The position numbers and the translations under genes are program-made. This document shows, piece by piece, positions 36,012 to 44,669 of a stretch of DNA of 64,000 bases. Position 1 is the stretch's first letter. Each line of letters begins with the position of its first letter. The notes under the pieces are model-generated. The model ran no database searches. It saw only the letters and a program-made list of their open reading frames with translations, and was not told the origin of the DNA. Source of the stretch: Anastatus disparis (lineage: Eukaryota; Arthropoda; Insecta; Hymenoptera; Eupelmidae); NCBI GenBank assembly GCA_017163975.1, contig JAFFSR010000249.1, positions 3,533,001 to 3,597,000 of the forward strand, in the 5' to 3' direction.

Positions 36012-36245
36012 GCAAAAACTAAAGATAAATCAAATAAAAAGTATAAACTTGATGATGATATTTCAGTACTTTCGAAAGTTGAAATATAGAATAACTGTTA
36101 ATATTTAAGATATGCAAAATAAAATAACCAATTGAATATCTTATCTAAAAAATCTAAAACTAACCATTTCCACATATTGATTAAATTGTTAGCAAGGAAC
36201 TTGTTATTAGAAGTATTATATGTTATTTTCGTAACAGTAGATAGG

Positions 36246-36370
36246 CTATAGGCATCCTAGATCATAGGCATTCTGTATCACCCCCTCTCTCTCCAAAGTG
36301 ATACAGTATGCCTACGGATTCTAGATCATTTCAATGATCCAGAATCCGAACATGAGCTAGAATGCCTATA
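36246..36370. other. Three-way-junction palindrome next to the adintovirus-like element
   Basis: The outer stem 36247-36260 pairs with 36357-36370 (13 of 14). Inside it, 36265-36281 pairs with 36299-36315 (16 of 17) and 36315-36330 pairs with 36333-36348 (15 of 16). The whole folds as a T or cloverleaf in DNA. It contains no ORF and lies about 200 bp outside the leftmost gene of the element. Confidence 0.6.
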
Positions 36371-36580
36371 TCGTTTTCTTATGTTTTTTTTTCTTTTTTC
36401 TTTCTTTTTTTTCTTTAATTTTTTTCTCTTTTTTTACAAAGTATTTTTTGAGAGATAGAATAATTTCATGAGTTTGACATTGTGTAGTGCACAGACAGTT
36501 TTATAAATTGGATTATGGTTTGTGCATATAGTAACACACTTAAAAGCTGGATTTGACGGATAGCCGTATTGATGTATGTT

Positions 36581-36907
36581 TTAAACGGGAAGCTTGAATC
36601 GTAGCAACCATTTTCGTTTGAATTCATTCATGACAAAAATTTTGGTAGCGTTATGTAAATATTCATGAAGTAAGTTTGCAATTTGAGAGTAATCAAGTCC
36701 GTCAGTGTTCCAGGCGATTCCATGACTTTGTTTGAGTCGAATGTTTTCTGCTTGCAATTCTTTAGAAAGCCTTTTCCATGAGAAAGGTTTTTTAAACAGA
36801 TGAACGATAGGATCATCATTGCCGTTGAGAGGAGTGATTCCTATTTCCTTTAGAACATATTCACCACACATTTGCTTAAAACCAATCATATCTACCGCAT
36901 ACTCCAT
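36581..36907 (-). CDS. Conserved Polinton protein of unknown function, left copy, C-terminally short
   Basis: A 108-residue ORF, ATG 36907. It shares a pattern with the gene at the other end of the element (49853-50748): D-x-x-G-F near the N-terminus (DMIGF), then KEI, LF-x-x-P-(F/M)-x-W, HGI-x-W, a Y-x-x-(I/L) helix, and (I/L)FV with K-x-x-WL. The right copy adds a C-terminal part with CPSL and a CxxH...C pattern; this copy stops at LRFKLPV, before that. Both copies face outwards. I do not recognise a biochemical function. An RNase-H-like or exonuclease fold is conceivable but not shown. Confidence 0.6.
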   Translation of the reverse strand: MEYAVDMIGFKQMCGEYVLKEIGITPLNGNDDPIVHLFKKPFSWKRLSKELQAENIRLKQSHGIAWNTDGLDYSQIANLLHEYLHNATKIFVMNEFKRKWLLRFKLPV

Positions 36908-36953
36908 TTTAAAATATGAAATTTTTTTGTTAAGAGTAAAGATAATATGCTAT

Positions 36954-38194
36954 TTAGACAAGCTTCCGAACATCTCCGCTAATAGGATTGTACTGAACGA
37001 TGCGATCATGTAAGATGATACAATAAGCTGAAGTATTAGCAGGAAAGTCAATTTTAGACTCAAATTCTAGACGTACATCGACAGGAGCGCTCTTTAGAGA
37101 TTCGTTTTGTCGTGAACAGTCAATAACTATGAGTGGTTCAAAGTTGATAAACTGAGACTTCGTCAACAATGGCTGTGAATCTCTTCCGTAATAGCTTTTC
37201 TGAAAATTAGCATACATATCATAGAGAATAGCAAACTGATTCTTAGATATGTCAAGATTGAGATTGTTGTACGGATAATATTGCGAATTCAAGAAAAGTC
37301 TCACATTACTAATATTACAGTGGTCAAAGCGACTGGCATTTTTAGTTTTTGATCCTTTTTTCCCGATTGTAATCCAAGAATCACGAAACGTTGTTTCTCC
37401 AATTGATTTGAAGTTTTTACCGTCCAGACGTGTTTATTTGTTGTTGGAAAAAGAGGATATTCAAATAACTCCCAAGAACGAAAACTCATAGAAATAGGAT
37501 TATCTTTGCCAATGAAACTTAACAGCTGGATTTTTTGTTTATCTGATGCAATAACATATGGCATTAACCACTCTATCTTTGATATTTTCATTTGATAAGT
37601 TTCATATGTGGTTATATTGTTGGCTACAGTACCTTCCTGTATTATAGCATTTAGATCATTTCTTGATCTTGTGAGAATGAGTTCATGTTTCACATTAACA
37701 ACAATTTTCTTGTAATCTTCTGCGAAGCCTAAAATCATACTTGAAGGGATAGAAACATCAAAGTTTCCATGATCATCTACAATTGTTTTGTTTCCTTCTT
37801 CAACACCAAGCCAGCCTGCATTTTCTAATGTTAGAGTCTGATTTGGATTAAATGAAGGGCATCCCTTCATGAGACTACTCAGACCAACATTTTTACTTTT
37901 ATCTATCTCTACAGCATTAAGTTCATATCGAATTTCATCAAACAGATGACAAATGCCATTGTTAACGAAATTAGTTTTAGTTAGTGCTTGTCCATCTGAT
38001 TTTTGTAATTTTCCACATACATGAATGTAACTACATGATGGTAAGAGGCATAAATCTTGATGCTGAATAGAAATACGAATTTCATCACTGTTATTGAAAC
38101 TTAATGTGGAGTATGGTTGATGTGCGTGAACCTCATAATGAGCAATAGAATCATCGAATGCGACACCTGATTGAATGCTTAGAATTTCGTCCAT
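36954..38194 (-). pseudogene. Major capsid protein (double jelly roll, hexon-like), one frameshift
   Basis: Two abutting frames form one Polinton MCP. The N-terminal 290 residues start at ATG 38194 (MDEILSIQSGVAFDDSI). The C-terminal 116 residues end at 36954 and include the conserved LFLNSQYYPY box, which is widely annotated in invertebrates as F54H12.2-like. The switch lies in an A-rich stretch near 37335-37345 and is explained by loss of a single A. The protein would form the trimeric capsid building block. Total length near 410 residues fits the family. The small basic gene and mCP lie just upstream on the same strand. Confidence 0.85.
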
Positions 38195-38224
38195 TTTTCT
38201 GAAAGCAGCAGAGAATGATACAAT

Positions 38225-38371
38225 TTATCTTTTTCCACGTACTTTGAGACCTATGCTTTTGAGAAACTGGATGCTCTTCCGTGTTAACGGTTTGAGTACC
38301 TTTGGACGACTGATGGTGGGTTGACATGATGGCTGACTTTTATGCACACTTAAATTATAAACGATTGCCAT
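38225..38371 (-). CDS. Small basic protein (48 residues) between mCP and MCP
   Basis: ATG 38371 overlaps the mCP stop by one base (TAATG) and the frame closes at 38225. The C-terminal half is strongly basic with a predicted helix (LTRKSIQFLKSIGLKVRGKR), giving a DNA- or capsid-binding look. A short basic ORF of this kind in this place recalls small Polinton/adintovirus proteins. The tight overlap suggests co-transcription. Function unknown. Confidence 0.6.
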   Translation of the reverse strand: MAIVYNLSVHKSQPSCQPTISRPKVLKPLTRKSIQFLKSIGLKVRGKR

Positions 38372-39060
38372 TATACAGATTTTATGTGAAGCCTAACAGT
38401 AATTTCCTCTCCTCGGAAATTCACTAAATTTCCGTCTTGATCAACGATTCGGATTTGAAGATGATCTATACTCTTAACATTGAGTGGTAAATATATGACA
38501 TGCGATGGAACTTCTATGATTTTATATCCTGGAGGAACTTTTGGGAAAAACTCATGGATCGTGTGAACTTTTTTGTCGTTGATGTAAGCACCTATAGTAA
38601 TATTACACTCTACTCTGAGTGCGTTTATTTTAAATATCTTTACAGGTAAATCAGAGCTGTGATGAATGTCTTCATGAAGAACGCGACGAGTGAAACCGAG
38701 AAGACTGCCTATTGAATCGCGAGGTCTAATATCTATCTGATGGCTGCAATAAATTTCACTTCTGAGAGTATTGTTGTTAGCTTTCAAGGAAAACTCAATG
38801 TCTTTAGATTTCAAATCTTTTTGCAAAAATTGATTAATAGCATCAATTTCATAACTGCTAGTAGGAATAGTAATAATCTTCTCTCCGTTTATATAAAGTT
38901 TATTATTCGAATCGTCAACATTGGAAATCGAGTTAAATGTTAAAAGTTCAACTAAACCCAAAACAAAATTCTTATGCTGTGGTAGTTCTATTGAAGGAAA
39001 ATATTGCGCTTCTAAGATAGAAGATTTGCCTGCAAGACTCAAAGTGAAACTATCTTCCAT
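38371..39060 (-). CDS. Minor capsid protein (single jelly roll, penton-like)
   Basis: A 229-residue intact ORF starting MEDSFTLSLAG and ending in the family signature DQDGNLVNFRGEEITVRL. Polinton mCPs of this length form the penton at capsid vertices. The middle contains GSLLGF and a PVKIFKINALRVECNI strand typical of the family. ATG 39060 is preceded by about 45 nt of spacer after the protease gene. One of the few undamaged genes of the element. Confidence 0.85.
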   Translation of the reverse strand: MEDSFTLSLAGKSSILEAQYFPSIELPQHKNFVLGLVELLTFNSISNVDDSNNKLYINGEKIITIPTSSYEIDAINQFLQKDLKSKDIEFSLKANNNTLRSEIYCSHQIDIRPRDSIGSLLGFTRRVLHEDIHHSSDLPVKIFKINALRVECNITIGAYINDKKVHTIHEFFPKVPPGYKIIEVPSHVIYLPLNVKSIDHLQIRIVDQDGNLVNFRGEEITVRLHIKSV

Positions 39061-39105
39061 GACTGTTTAAAAAAGAATGATCCTGCTTGTCTGAAAACTC
39101 TTCTT

Positions 39106-39498
39106 TTATAGTCTTTTACACAAGAATTGAAGACAAAGATGTCCACAAATAAATGAGTCAAAATTTTGATATCTTTTATAGTTGTATTTCACTTCTTTCA
39201 CGTTAAAATATAACATGAGATCTATAGGGGGCTTAAGATCACCAAAACTATCAAAATAAATCACTTCAGAACCTCGTTTTCGATAACATACCCAGTGAGT
39301 GCCTTTGTTTTGAAAATTATCTAAGTTAACTACAGCAGATTCGTTATGCCATGTGCCATCAGAAGGTAGATTATTTCTCATGAAAACACCTCGAAAATAT
39401 GGGATTTTCATCATACGAGCATACTTTATAAGATCATAGTCAGTCAGTGCACGATTTGGCAAACTTAAATAGAAGTTTTTTTTTTTTAACTTGACCAT
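39106..39498 (-). CDS. Adenain-like cysteine protease
   Basis: 130 residues. The catalytic order His (THWVCY, about 69), Asp (IYFDSFG, about 84) and Cys (CGHLCLQFL, about 118) matches the adenovirus/Polinton maturation protease. The conserved IPYFRGVFMR block is near residue 32. The frame begins inside the end of the PLA2 protein (59-nt overlap, +1 frame) around a 12-A run. The first dozen residues (MVKLKKK) are therefore encoded by that run. It may be a separate ORF, or the C-terminal half of a core-protease fusion split by slippage. Confidence 0.85.
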   Translation of the reverse strand: MVKLKKKNFYLSLPNRALTDYDLIKYARMMKIPYFRGVFMRNNLPSDGTWHNESAVVNLDNFQNKGTHWVCYRKRGSEVIYFDSFGDLKPPIDLMLYFNVKEVKYNYKRYQNFDSFICGHLCLQFLCKRL

Positions 39499-40252
39499 TA
39501 CCGATATGAGGTTTCATAAATAATCCCATTCCAGTTTTATATGGTTTAAGATAGAGACCTTTTCCTAGAGCTATAGCTTCCATAGTTTTATTATGCCTCT
39601 TACTTTCATCATAATTTTTCTGTGCAGCTTTAGCCTCATTTACTGCTTTAGTTATTCCAGCAGCTCCTCCAGCCAGAGCACCAGTTGCACTTAATGCTGC
39701 GAACAATGGTATGAGAAAAGGCAGAGCGCCACCTATTTTTGATGGAACAGGTAGAATACGTGGAATGATAATTTTTTTCTTACCGCCAACGATCTTAAGA
39801 GCTTCACGTGCACCTTTTAAGGCGGACTGAATAACTTTGCGAGAATGTTTACTTGGTTTTAATGATTCTTTACTTGCAGTTACTAATTTACTCAATTTTA
39901 CACCCATTCCTGTCTTTCCTTTTAATTTCATAGCATTTGCAACAACAAAAGCAGTTGCTTTTTTGCTAAGACTTGCATCTTTGGCTCTAACACGCTGCCA
40001 AGCTTTATCAGCGAGCTTCATGTCAGCTACTTTTCGGTCAGCATTTTTATCAGAATAAGATATGTCATGTTCTTTGCATGCTTGATCAAGTGGATTGATA
40101 CTTTTATCACCTCTTTTTAGACGCTTTTTCAGTTTTGTTCCGGGACCACAATATTGATATCCAGGAATATGCATTTCAATAGGTAAGTTATTGATTACTT
40201 TATCAAGTAATCCTTTACCCTTAGGGTGCTTCTGTGATTTGTGTACGAGCAT
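39440..40252 (-). CDS. Virion core protein with phospholipase A2 domain
   Basis: 270 residues. The N-terminal PLA2 box has the calcium loop YCGPGT (about 34-39) and the catalytic HD in DQACKEHDISY (about 57-67), as in parvovirus VP1 and adintovirus core proteins. A basic helix-rich middle follows. A hydrophobic glycine/alanine segment (ALPFLIPLFAALSATGALAG, about 176-195) resembles membrane-active core peptides, then GLYLKPYKTGMGL repeats. It would help the particle breach membranes during entry. ATG 40252 is served by a bidirectional promoter. The end runs into an A12 tract shared with the protease frame. Confidence 0.85.
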   Translation of the reverse strand: MLVHKSQKHPKGKGLLDKVINNLPIEMHIPGYQYCGPGTKLKKRLKRGDKSINPLDQACKEHDISYSDKNADRKVADMKLADKAWQRVRAKDASLSKKATAFVVANAMKLKGKTGMGVKLSKLVTASKESLKPSKHSRKVIQSALKGAREALKIVGGKKKIIIPRILPVPSKIGGALPFLIPLFAALSATGALAGGAAGITKAVNEAKAAQKNYDESKRHNKTMEAIALGKGLYLKPYKTGMGLFMKPHIGNGQVKKKKLLFKFAKSCTD

Positions 40253-40350
40253 CTCTCTTCGAGTGCTGATTTACAACTGATGATCAAAATATAAAACAAG
40301 CGTTTATATTTTGAAAAGGTCAATCTTAGATTCGACTTTATTACGTTAAC
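40253..40350. promoter_or_regulatory. Bidirectional promoter between core protein and ATPase
   Basis: Two TATAAA boxes face opposite ways, 40290-40295 (plus) and 40303-40308 (minus). Each is about 50-60 nt from its ATG (40351 and 40252), within a nearly palindromic AAAATATAAA...TTTATATTTT block. Confidence 0.6.
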
Positions 40351-41047
40351 ATGGATTTTACTGAGCAGAACGTCAAACTTCCCGTCGCCAACTTTGATTT
40401 TGAGAAAACGAAAAGAAAAAAGCGACATGGGGAGTCACTTCCAGATAATATACGAGCAGTATTCTGTGGCCCATCGAACTGTGGAAAAACTAATAGTTTA
40501 TTGGCTCTAATTACACACCCTAATGGTCTTAGATTTAAAAATTTGTGTGTATACTTTAAATCCTCAAATCAACCGAAATACCAATTTCTTCAAAAAGTTT
40601 TAGAGCCAATTGAAGGTATATCATATCTACCGTTCAGTGAACATGCATCTGTAGTGTCTCCAGATGAAGCCCTACCTAATTTAATTATGATTTTTGATGA
40701 TGTGGCTTGTGAGGAAGCAGGATAACGTCAGAGCTTTTTTCTGTATGGGGAGACATAAAAGTGTAGATAGCTTTTATCTATGTCAGTCATATGCTCGTAT
40801 ACCGAAACATCTCATCAGGGACAATATTAATTTGATGGTGATTTATCGTCAAGATGATGTTAATCTTAAACATATCTATGAAGACCATGTGAATACTGAC
40901 TTAACTTTAAATGAATTTCGAAATCTTTGTACTGAATGCTGGAAGAATGACAAGTATGGATTTGTTGTTATTGACAAAGATAGAGCAATGAATGATGGTA
41001 GATATAGAAAAGGATTCGACTGTTTTGCCATTAAAAAGGGAGTATAA
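40351..41047 (+). pseudogene. Genome-packaging ATPase (A32/FtsK-HerA type), frameshifted
   Basis: Walker A GPSNCGKT is at about residues 41-48 and Walker B LIMIFDDV near 112-119. The sensor-like region GRHKSVDSFYLCQS and a C-terminal DKDR..RYRKGFD follow in a second frame. One extra base near 40718, just after Walker B, breaks the gene. The protein would pump DNA into the capsid. ATG 40351, stop at 41047; about 230 residues in total, which is normal for Polintons. Confidence 0.88.
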
Positions 41048-41090
41048 ATCTTAATCTTTGCAGTTTGATTGTAGACAGCATCTTGTCAGC

Positions 41091-41840
41091 ATGCCTGACT
41101 TTAAGGAAGAAAAAAAAGTTCTTAGCGTTCTCTTACGAGCACGTAAGGCTACTTAAAAAAAATACTCTTTGTTAAAAAAGGAGAGAGATGATTTTGAAAA
41201 GGTTATTGGTGATACTTTAAAACCAGTTATTACACCACTTGAAAAGCTTATCGATTCGACGACTGAAAGTGTGTCACGTTCTAATCTTATTTTAGCTATA
41301 GACAGTAACAGAAAATCGGCAAAAAAAAGATTGAGATTCGATGATTCAAGTTATATTGTAAACGATATTAATAACTCGGGTTCGACGTTTGATAATGATG
41401 CTTCTTATGGCGATGATTTTTCTCCGATAAATAGCACAATGATGAATTCATCATTCAATTCTGCAAATTCATCATTCAAATCTATATATTCACCATTTGT
41501 ATCTGCGCATAAAGAAACTGAACCGACAGACTTTTTATCAATGCTAAATGGAAGCCGCAGCAAAATCGATAACATATACGGAGTGAGAAAAGTCAGTGGG
41601 GTATACATGATGGGTGATTCACAAATTCAATTTGATGATAAAATGATAAAAGTGAAAGATTTAAGTTTTCCTAAAAGCAGTGGTCTAATGGAATTGCTTT
41701 TCAAAAAAGAACCAGATGATAATCTTTTGAGTACAACAGATCGCAAGAACTATCGCAGTATCCTCGAAGCAACAAATGCCCATAGAAAAAGATATAGCAA
41801 AAGTGAGAATATACGCTCTTCGAAAAGTAGAAAATATTAA
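41091..41840 (+). pseudogene. Conserved Polinton protein of unknown function, nonsense near its start
   Basis: ATG 41091 opens MPDFKEEKKVLSVLL; a TAA at codon 22 (41154-41156) interrupts, and the same frame then runs to 41840. The N-terminal helix and KPVITPLEKLI are followed by a long Ser/Asn-rich low-complexity middle. A C-terminal globular block (GVYMMGDSQIQFDD, LMELLFKKEPDD, YRSILEATNAHRK) follows and is the family's most conserved part. This protein recurs between ATPase and integrase in insect Polintons. The role is unknown, possibly a virion component. Confidence 0.6.
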
Positions 41841-41855
41841 AAAATCATAGCACCA

Positions 41856-42086
41856 ATGTTCCGTAGTGATCGCAGTAGAATGTCTACCAGCGGAAGAAGT
41901 CTCATACCTAAATATAAAATAGCAAAAGAGAATAGTTCCATAGATCTGTTCTACTGGGATGATCCGAATGAGCTTGTCGAAAGACTACGATTATTAATAG
42001 CTGAACGATCTGCTGGAAATGATAATCACAACAATGAAATCCAATCAATCATAGAGGAACTACGTGAAGCCGGACATATATATTGA
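41856..42086 (+). CDS. Small conserved Polinton protein with (D/N)PNELVERLRLL motif
   Basis: 76 residues. The core FYWDDPNELVERLRLLIAERSAGN is followed by an amphipathic helix (IQSIIEELREAG). It is compact and probably helical. The family recurs in insect Polintons at this position. Its stop overlaps the region from which the next gene begins. Function unknown. Confidence 0.6.
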   Translation: MFRSDRSRMSTSGRSLIPKYKIAKENSSIDLFYWDDPNELVERLRLLIAERSAGNDNHNNEIQSIIEELREAGHIY

Positions 42087-42117
42087 CGTGCACAATTTTC
42101 AAATCAATAGTAATAAC

Positions 42118-42507
42118 ATGAGTCTCGATGTGTTTGGAAGAAAACTTGAGGGCTCGCAAGTGAGTCGTGGTCCTCGAGGCATTGGATTCAATGTTACATC
42201 AGATGGTGATTTTGATTTAGAAAATAAGCGCCTTTGCAATATTGGAGAGGCTAATGATCCAAATGATGCGATTAGTTTGAATTCACTAAATAATATCCTA
42301 CAGAAAGAAGTTGATTACTTATCTTCTAAAATTATAGAAGTTGCTAAAGCTATACAAGAACATGAGAACAAAGTTGAAATATATAAAGCAGAAATAGACG
42401 AAAAATTAACTTATGTCTATGATATGACTCAACGAAATTTTGCAAGTATTGAATATATAATTGAAGAAATGAATAGACGATCGGATATTGCTAAAGCTGA
42501 AGTTTAA
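42118..42507 (+). CDS. Fibre/spike-like protein
   Basis: 129 residues from ATG 42118 (MSLDVFGRKLEG). A short collagen-like GPRGIGF is followed by a phage-tail-fibre-like module (DGDFDLENKRLCNIGEA, then NDAISLNSL). A long coiled coil (about residues 65-129) ends the protein. The composition suggests a trimeric fibre or its anchor, which is inference. Upstream in-frame codons extend to 42064 but the ATG at 42118 matches the start expected for the family. It overlaps nothing and ends 1 nt before the integrase ATG. Confidence 0.5.
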   Translation: MSLDVFGRKLEGSQVSRGPRGIGFNVTSDGDFDLENKRLCNIGEANDPNDAISLNSLNNILQKEVDYLSSKIIEVAKAIQEHENKVEIYKAEIDEKLTYVYDMTQRNFASIEYIIEEMNRRSDIAKAEV

Positions 42508-42508
42508 G

Positions 42509-43315
42509 ATGGAACGTCAAAGAGTAGTTGAAGAGCTACACAAGCTAGCACGTCGAAGGTACAAGCGAAGAAAATATGACATACGCGGATTAGATGAGAC
42601 TTGGCAAGCTGACCTTGTAGAAATGATACCTTATTTTAAGGAAAACAAAGGTTTTCGCTACTTACTAACTGCCATAGATATATTTTCAAAGTATGAATTC
42701 TACAATTCAAACTTTCAGAATCTTATGAAAAAGTACAAGATAAATCACTACTCTTCACATAGTAATCTTCATGCAAGCATATGTGAACGCTTTAATAGAA
42801 CTTTAAAAAATTCAATGTGGTTAGAATTCAGCAAACAAGGAAGTTATAAATGGTTGGATATTCTGCCTGAGTTAATGAAAGCATACAATTCAAGAAAACA
42901 TCGGACAATAGGAATCGAGCCTGAAAACGTTACGAAGATAAATGAAAAAGAAATCAAGATAAATTACCCAACTGAAAAAAGACCTGTAAAAAAACCAAAA
43001 TTCAAAGTAGGAGATAAAGTGCGAATAAGTAAGATAAAACAAGTATTTGAAAAAAGTTATACACCAAATTAGTCAACTGAAATTTTCACAATAACGAGAG
43101 TTGTAAAAACCAATCCCATAACTTACCACGTCAAAGATTATTATGATGAACCAGTCTCCGGCGGCTTTTATGAAACGGAAATTCAAAAGACTATGTATCC
43201 AGAAATTTATTTAGTAGAAAAAGTTTTAAAGAAAAGTGGTAAATGTGTATATGTTAAGTGGTTAGGTCTAAGTAACAAGCATAATAGTTGGATGGATAAA
43301 AATGAGATTGTTTGA
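42509..43315 (+). pseudogene. Retroviral-type integrase with chromodomain; internal deletion and amber stop
   Basis: ATG 42509. The first catalytic Asp is in LDETWQADLVEM (about residues 28-39). After IDIFSKY the sequence jumps in frame to FYNSNFQNLMKK, removing roughly 40 residues that include the second catalytic Asp. The Glu is kept in ICERFNRTLK. A TAG at 43070-43072, in the spot where families have Trp, precedes a readable C-terminal chromodomain (IYLVEKVLKKSGKCVYVKWL..SWMDK) ending at 43315. The intact enzyme would insert element DNA and tether it to chromatin. This copy cannot catalyse. Confidence 0.88.
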
Positions 43316-43571
43316 AAAAATTAAAATGTATTTTACAATATAATAGTGTAATGAATGAAAAATTTAATTGTATTTTGTTTATATTATTTAGATATATTTA
43401 AATAGAATATTGTAATATATTTTACTATGGTAATTCAATATAATTATAACTATAGGTGGTGATGATAAATAAAAAAACAAATGTATAATGTTAACATATT
43501 TTTATTTATTTATATATTATTATGTACAAGTTACAATAAATAGTTTTAAAAATCATTTCGTAGATATATGT
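43316..43571. other. Convergent intergenic gap
   Basis: AT-rich gap between the integrase end and the minus-strand small gene. No ORF. Confidence 0.5.
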
Positions 43572-43871
43572 TTACACCCGATCGAATTTGAAAGAAGTTC
43601 CTCCCAAATACATTGCAAACAAACGTAGTTTGTTTGCTTCATCGCAGAGTTTGTAAAAAAATTCTTCATCTTTTAGAATTGCTGATGAAATCTTCTCTGG
43701 TAGGAATACTTGAAAACTTTGCTCGAATTCTGCTACAATCTTTACACCATATCGTGTCTTCACCTCTTTAAGTGCTGTTACCATGTACTGGTGATCTTTT
43801 TTCAAGTCTGTAACTTTTTTCCTTGGCAAGAAGTCGCTTCCAGCAATCTTATTAAGTGTTGATAAATCCAT
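43572..43871 (-). CDS. Small conserved Polinton protein, OB-like
   Basis: 99 residues, intact. The central strands YMVTALKEVKTRYGVKIVAEF and FQVFLPEKIS give a beta-barrel look similar to single-strand-binding OB folds; this is inference from pattern, not a proven fold. Proteins of this type are multicopy in insect genomes near Polinton remnants. The ATG lies immediately after a TTTCAG acceptor, so the leader is spliced from the exon carrying the acidic ORF. Confidence 0.55.
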   Translation of the reverse strand: MDLSTLNKIAGSDFLPRKKVTDLKKDHQYMVTALKEVKTRYGVKIVAEFEQSFQVFLPEKISSAILKDEEFFYKLCDEANKLRLFAMYLGGTSFKFDRV

Positions 43872-43872
43872 T

Positions 43873-43956
43873 CTGAAATCAAAAAGAAAAAGTAAAAATT
43901 AAAATTTCTGTTAAAGATAATATTTTATTAGGAAAAAAATTGTACTATAAACTTAC
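43873..43956 (-). other. Predicted 84-nt intron between acidic ORF and OB-like ORF
   Basis: Donor GTAAGT at 43956 and acceptor TTTCAG at 43873. The acidic ORF stops 9 nt before the donor and the next ATG is 1 nt after the acceptor. Confidence 0.6.
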
Positions 43957-43964
43957 ATGATTAG

Positions 43965-44348
43965 TTAGTTGACTCTTGGTTTCTTTGTAGGAGGTTGATC
44001 GTTCTCAAGCTCTTCGATTACTTGAATGTGCTCCTCATCGTGCTCCGTCCCTTGATATAGCCCATCTCCCACCTCGATTTCTGCTCTTTCCATCGCCACT
44101 TGTAATAAATCCCTTCTCTCATCTTCTTCAGAACTTATCCCCTCTATTGATGGATCCCAGTCATGCATGAACTCCTCTAATACGTCATACTCAATAATGA
44201 TTTGCTCACCTTGGTTGCCATGAAGTGTCACCCCCACTCGCGCTGCACAATTTTCATCCCCTCTCTCATGCTCTGTATCAATCACCTCCACTTGCATTAC
44301 TCCATTTTCATTGGATTCATCCCCCCTCTCTTCTATGCTCTGTAACAT
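43965..44348 (-). CDS. Acidic repeat-containing protein with C-terminal basic tail, probably frame-broken at its N-terminus
   Basis: 127 residues, about a third Glu/Asp, with an imperfect internal repeat (ERGDESNENG, ERGDENCAAR) and a PPTKKPRVN tail that resembles a nuclear localisation signal. The DNA upstream (44350-44420) encodes a further copy of the same repeat in another frame, so the original protein was longer and a small indel near 44330 broke it. Unknown function; possibly a transcriptional or replication cofactor (inference). Confidence 0.45.
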   Translation of the reverse strand: MLQSIEERGDESNENGVMQVEVIDTEHERGDENCAARVGVTLHGNQGEQIIIEYDVLEEFMHDWDPSIEGISSEEDERRDLLQVAMERAEIEVGDGLYQGTEHDEEHIQVIEELENDQPPTKKPRVN

Positions 44349-44541
44349 CCATCCCCACTCGCGTTACTCTATTTTCATTGGATACTTCGTGTCCCCTCTT
44401 CTTTTCTACCCCCTGCTCTTTTTCAGCAGCCATTTTTCTTGTATATTCCCTCTCTACTTCAAGTGCAGCTTACGCCATCTGTATCTCTACAATTCTTAAA
44501 TGACCCCATGGTAAAGTGTCTGTACTATCAGGCAATAAATA

Positions 44542-44669
44542 GTATATTACGTTCCGAGGTACGGAACAGGCTCATTACATGCGCGTGTAAGTTTGCTTTG
44601 CGAGGCGTCAGCCTCGCAAAGCAAAACACGCGCATATGATGAGCCTTTTTCGTGCCGAGGAGCGTATAC
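44542..44669. other. GC-rich long hairpin
   Basis: The central stem GCTTTGCGAGGC/GCCTCGCAAAGC has a GTCA loop at 44607-44610. Pairing extends outward through CGCGTGT/ACACGCG, GGCTCATTA/TGATGAGCC and GTATA...TATAC. About 60-nt arms. No ORF. Confidence 0.7.

Noticed and set aside
44225..44503. Plus-strand proline/serine/leucine-rich frames
   Set aside because: They are the complement of the acidic repeat gene on the minus strand.
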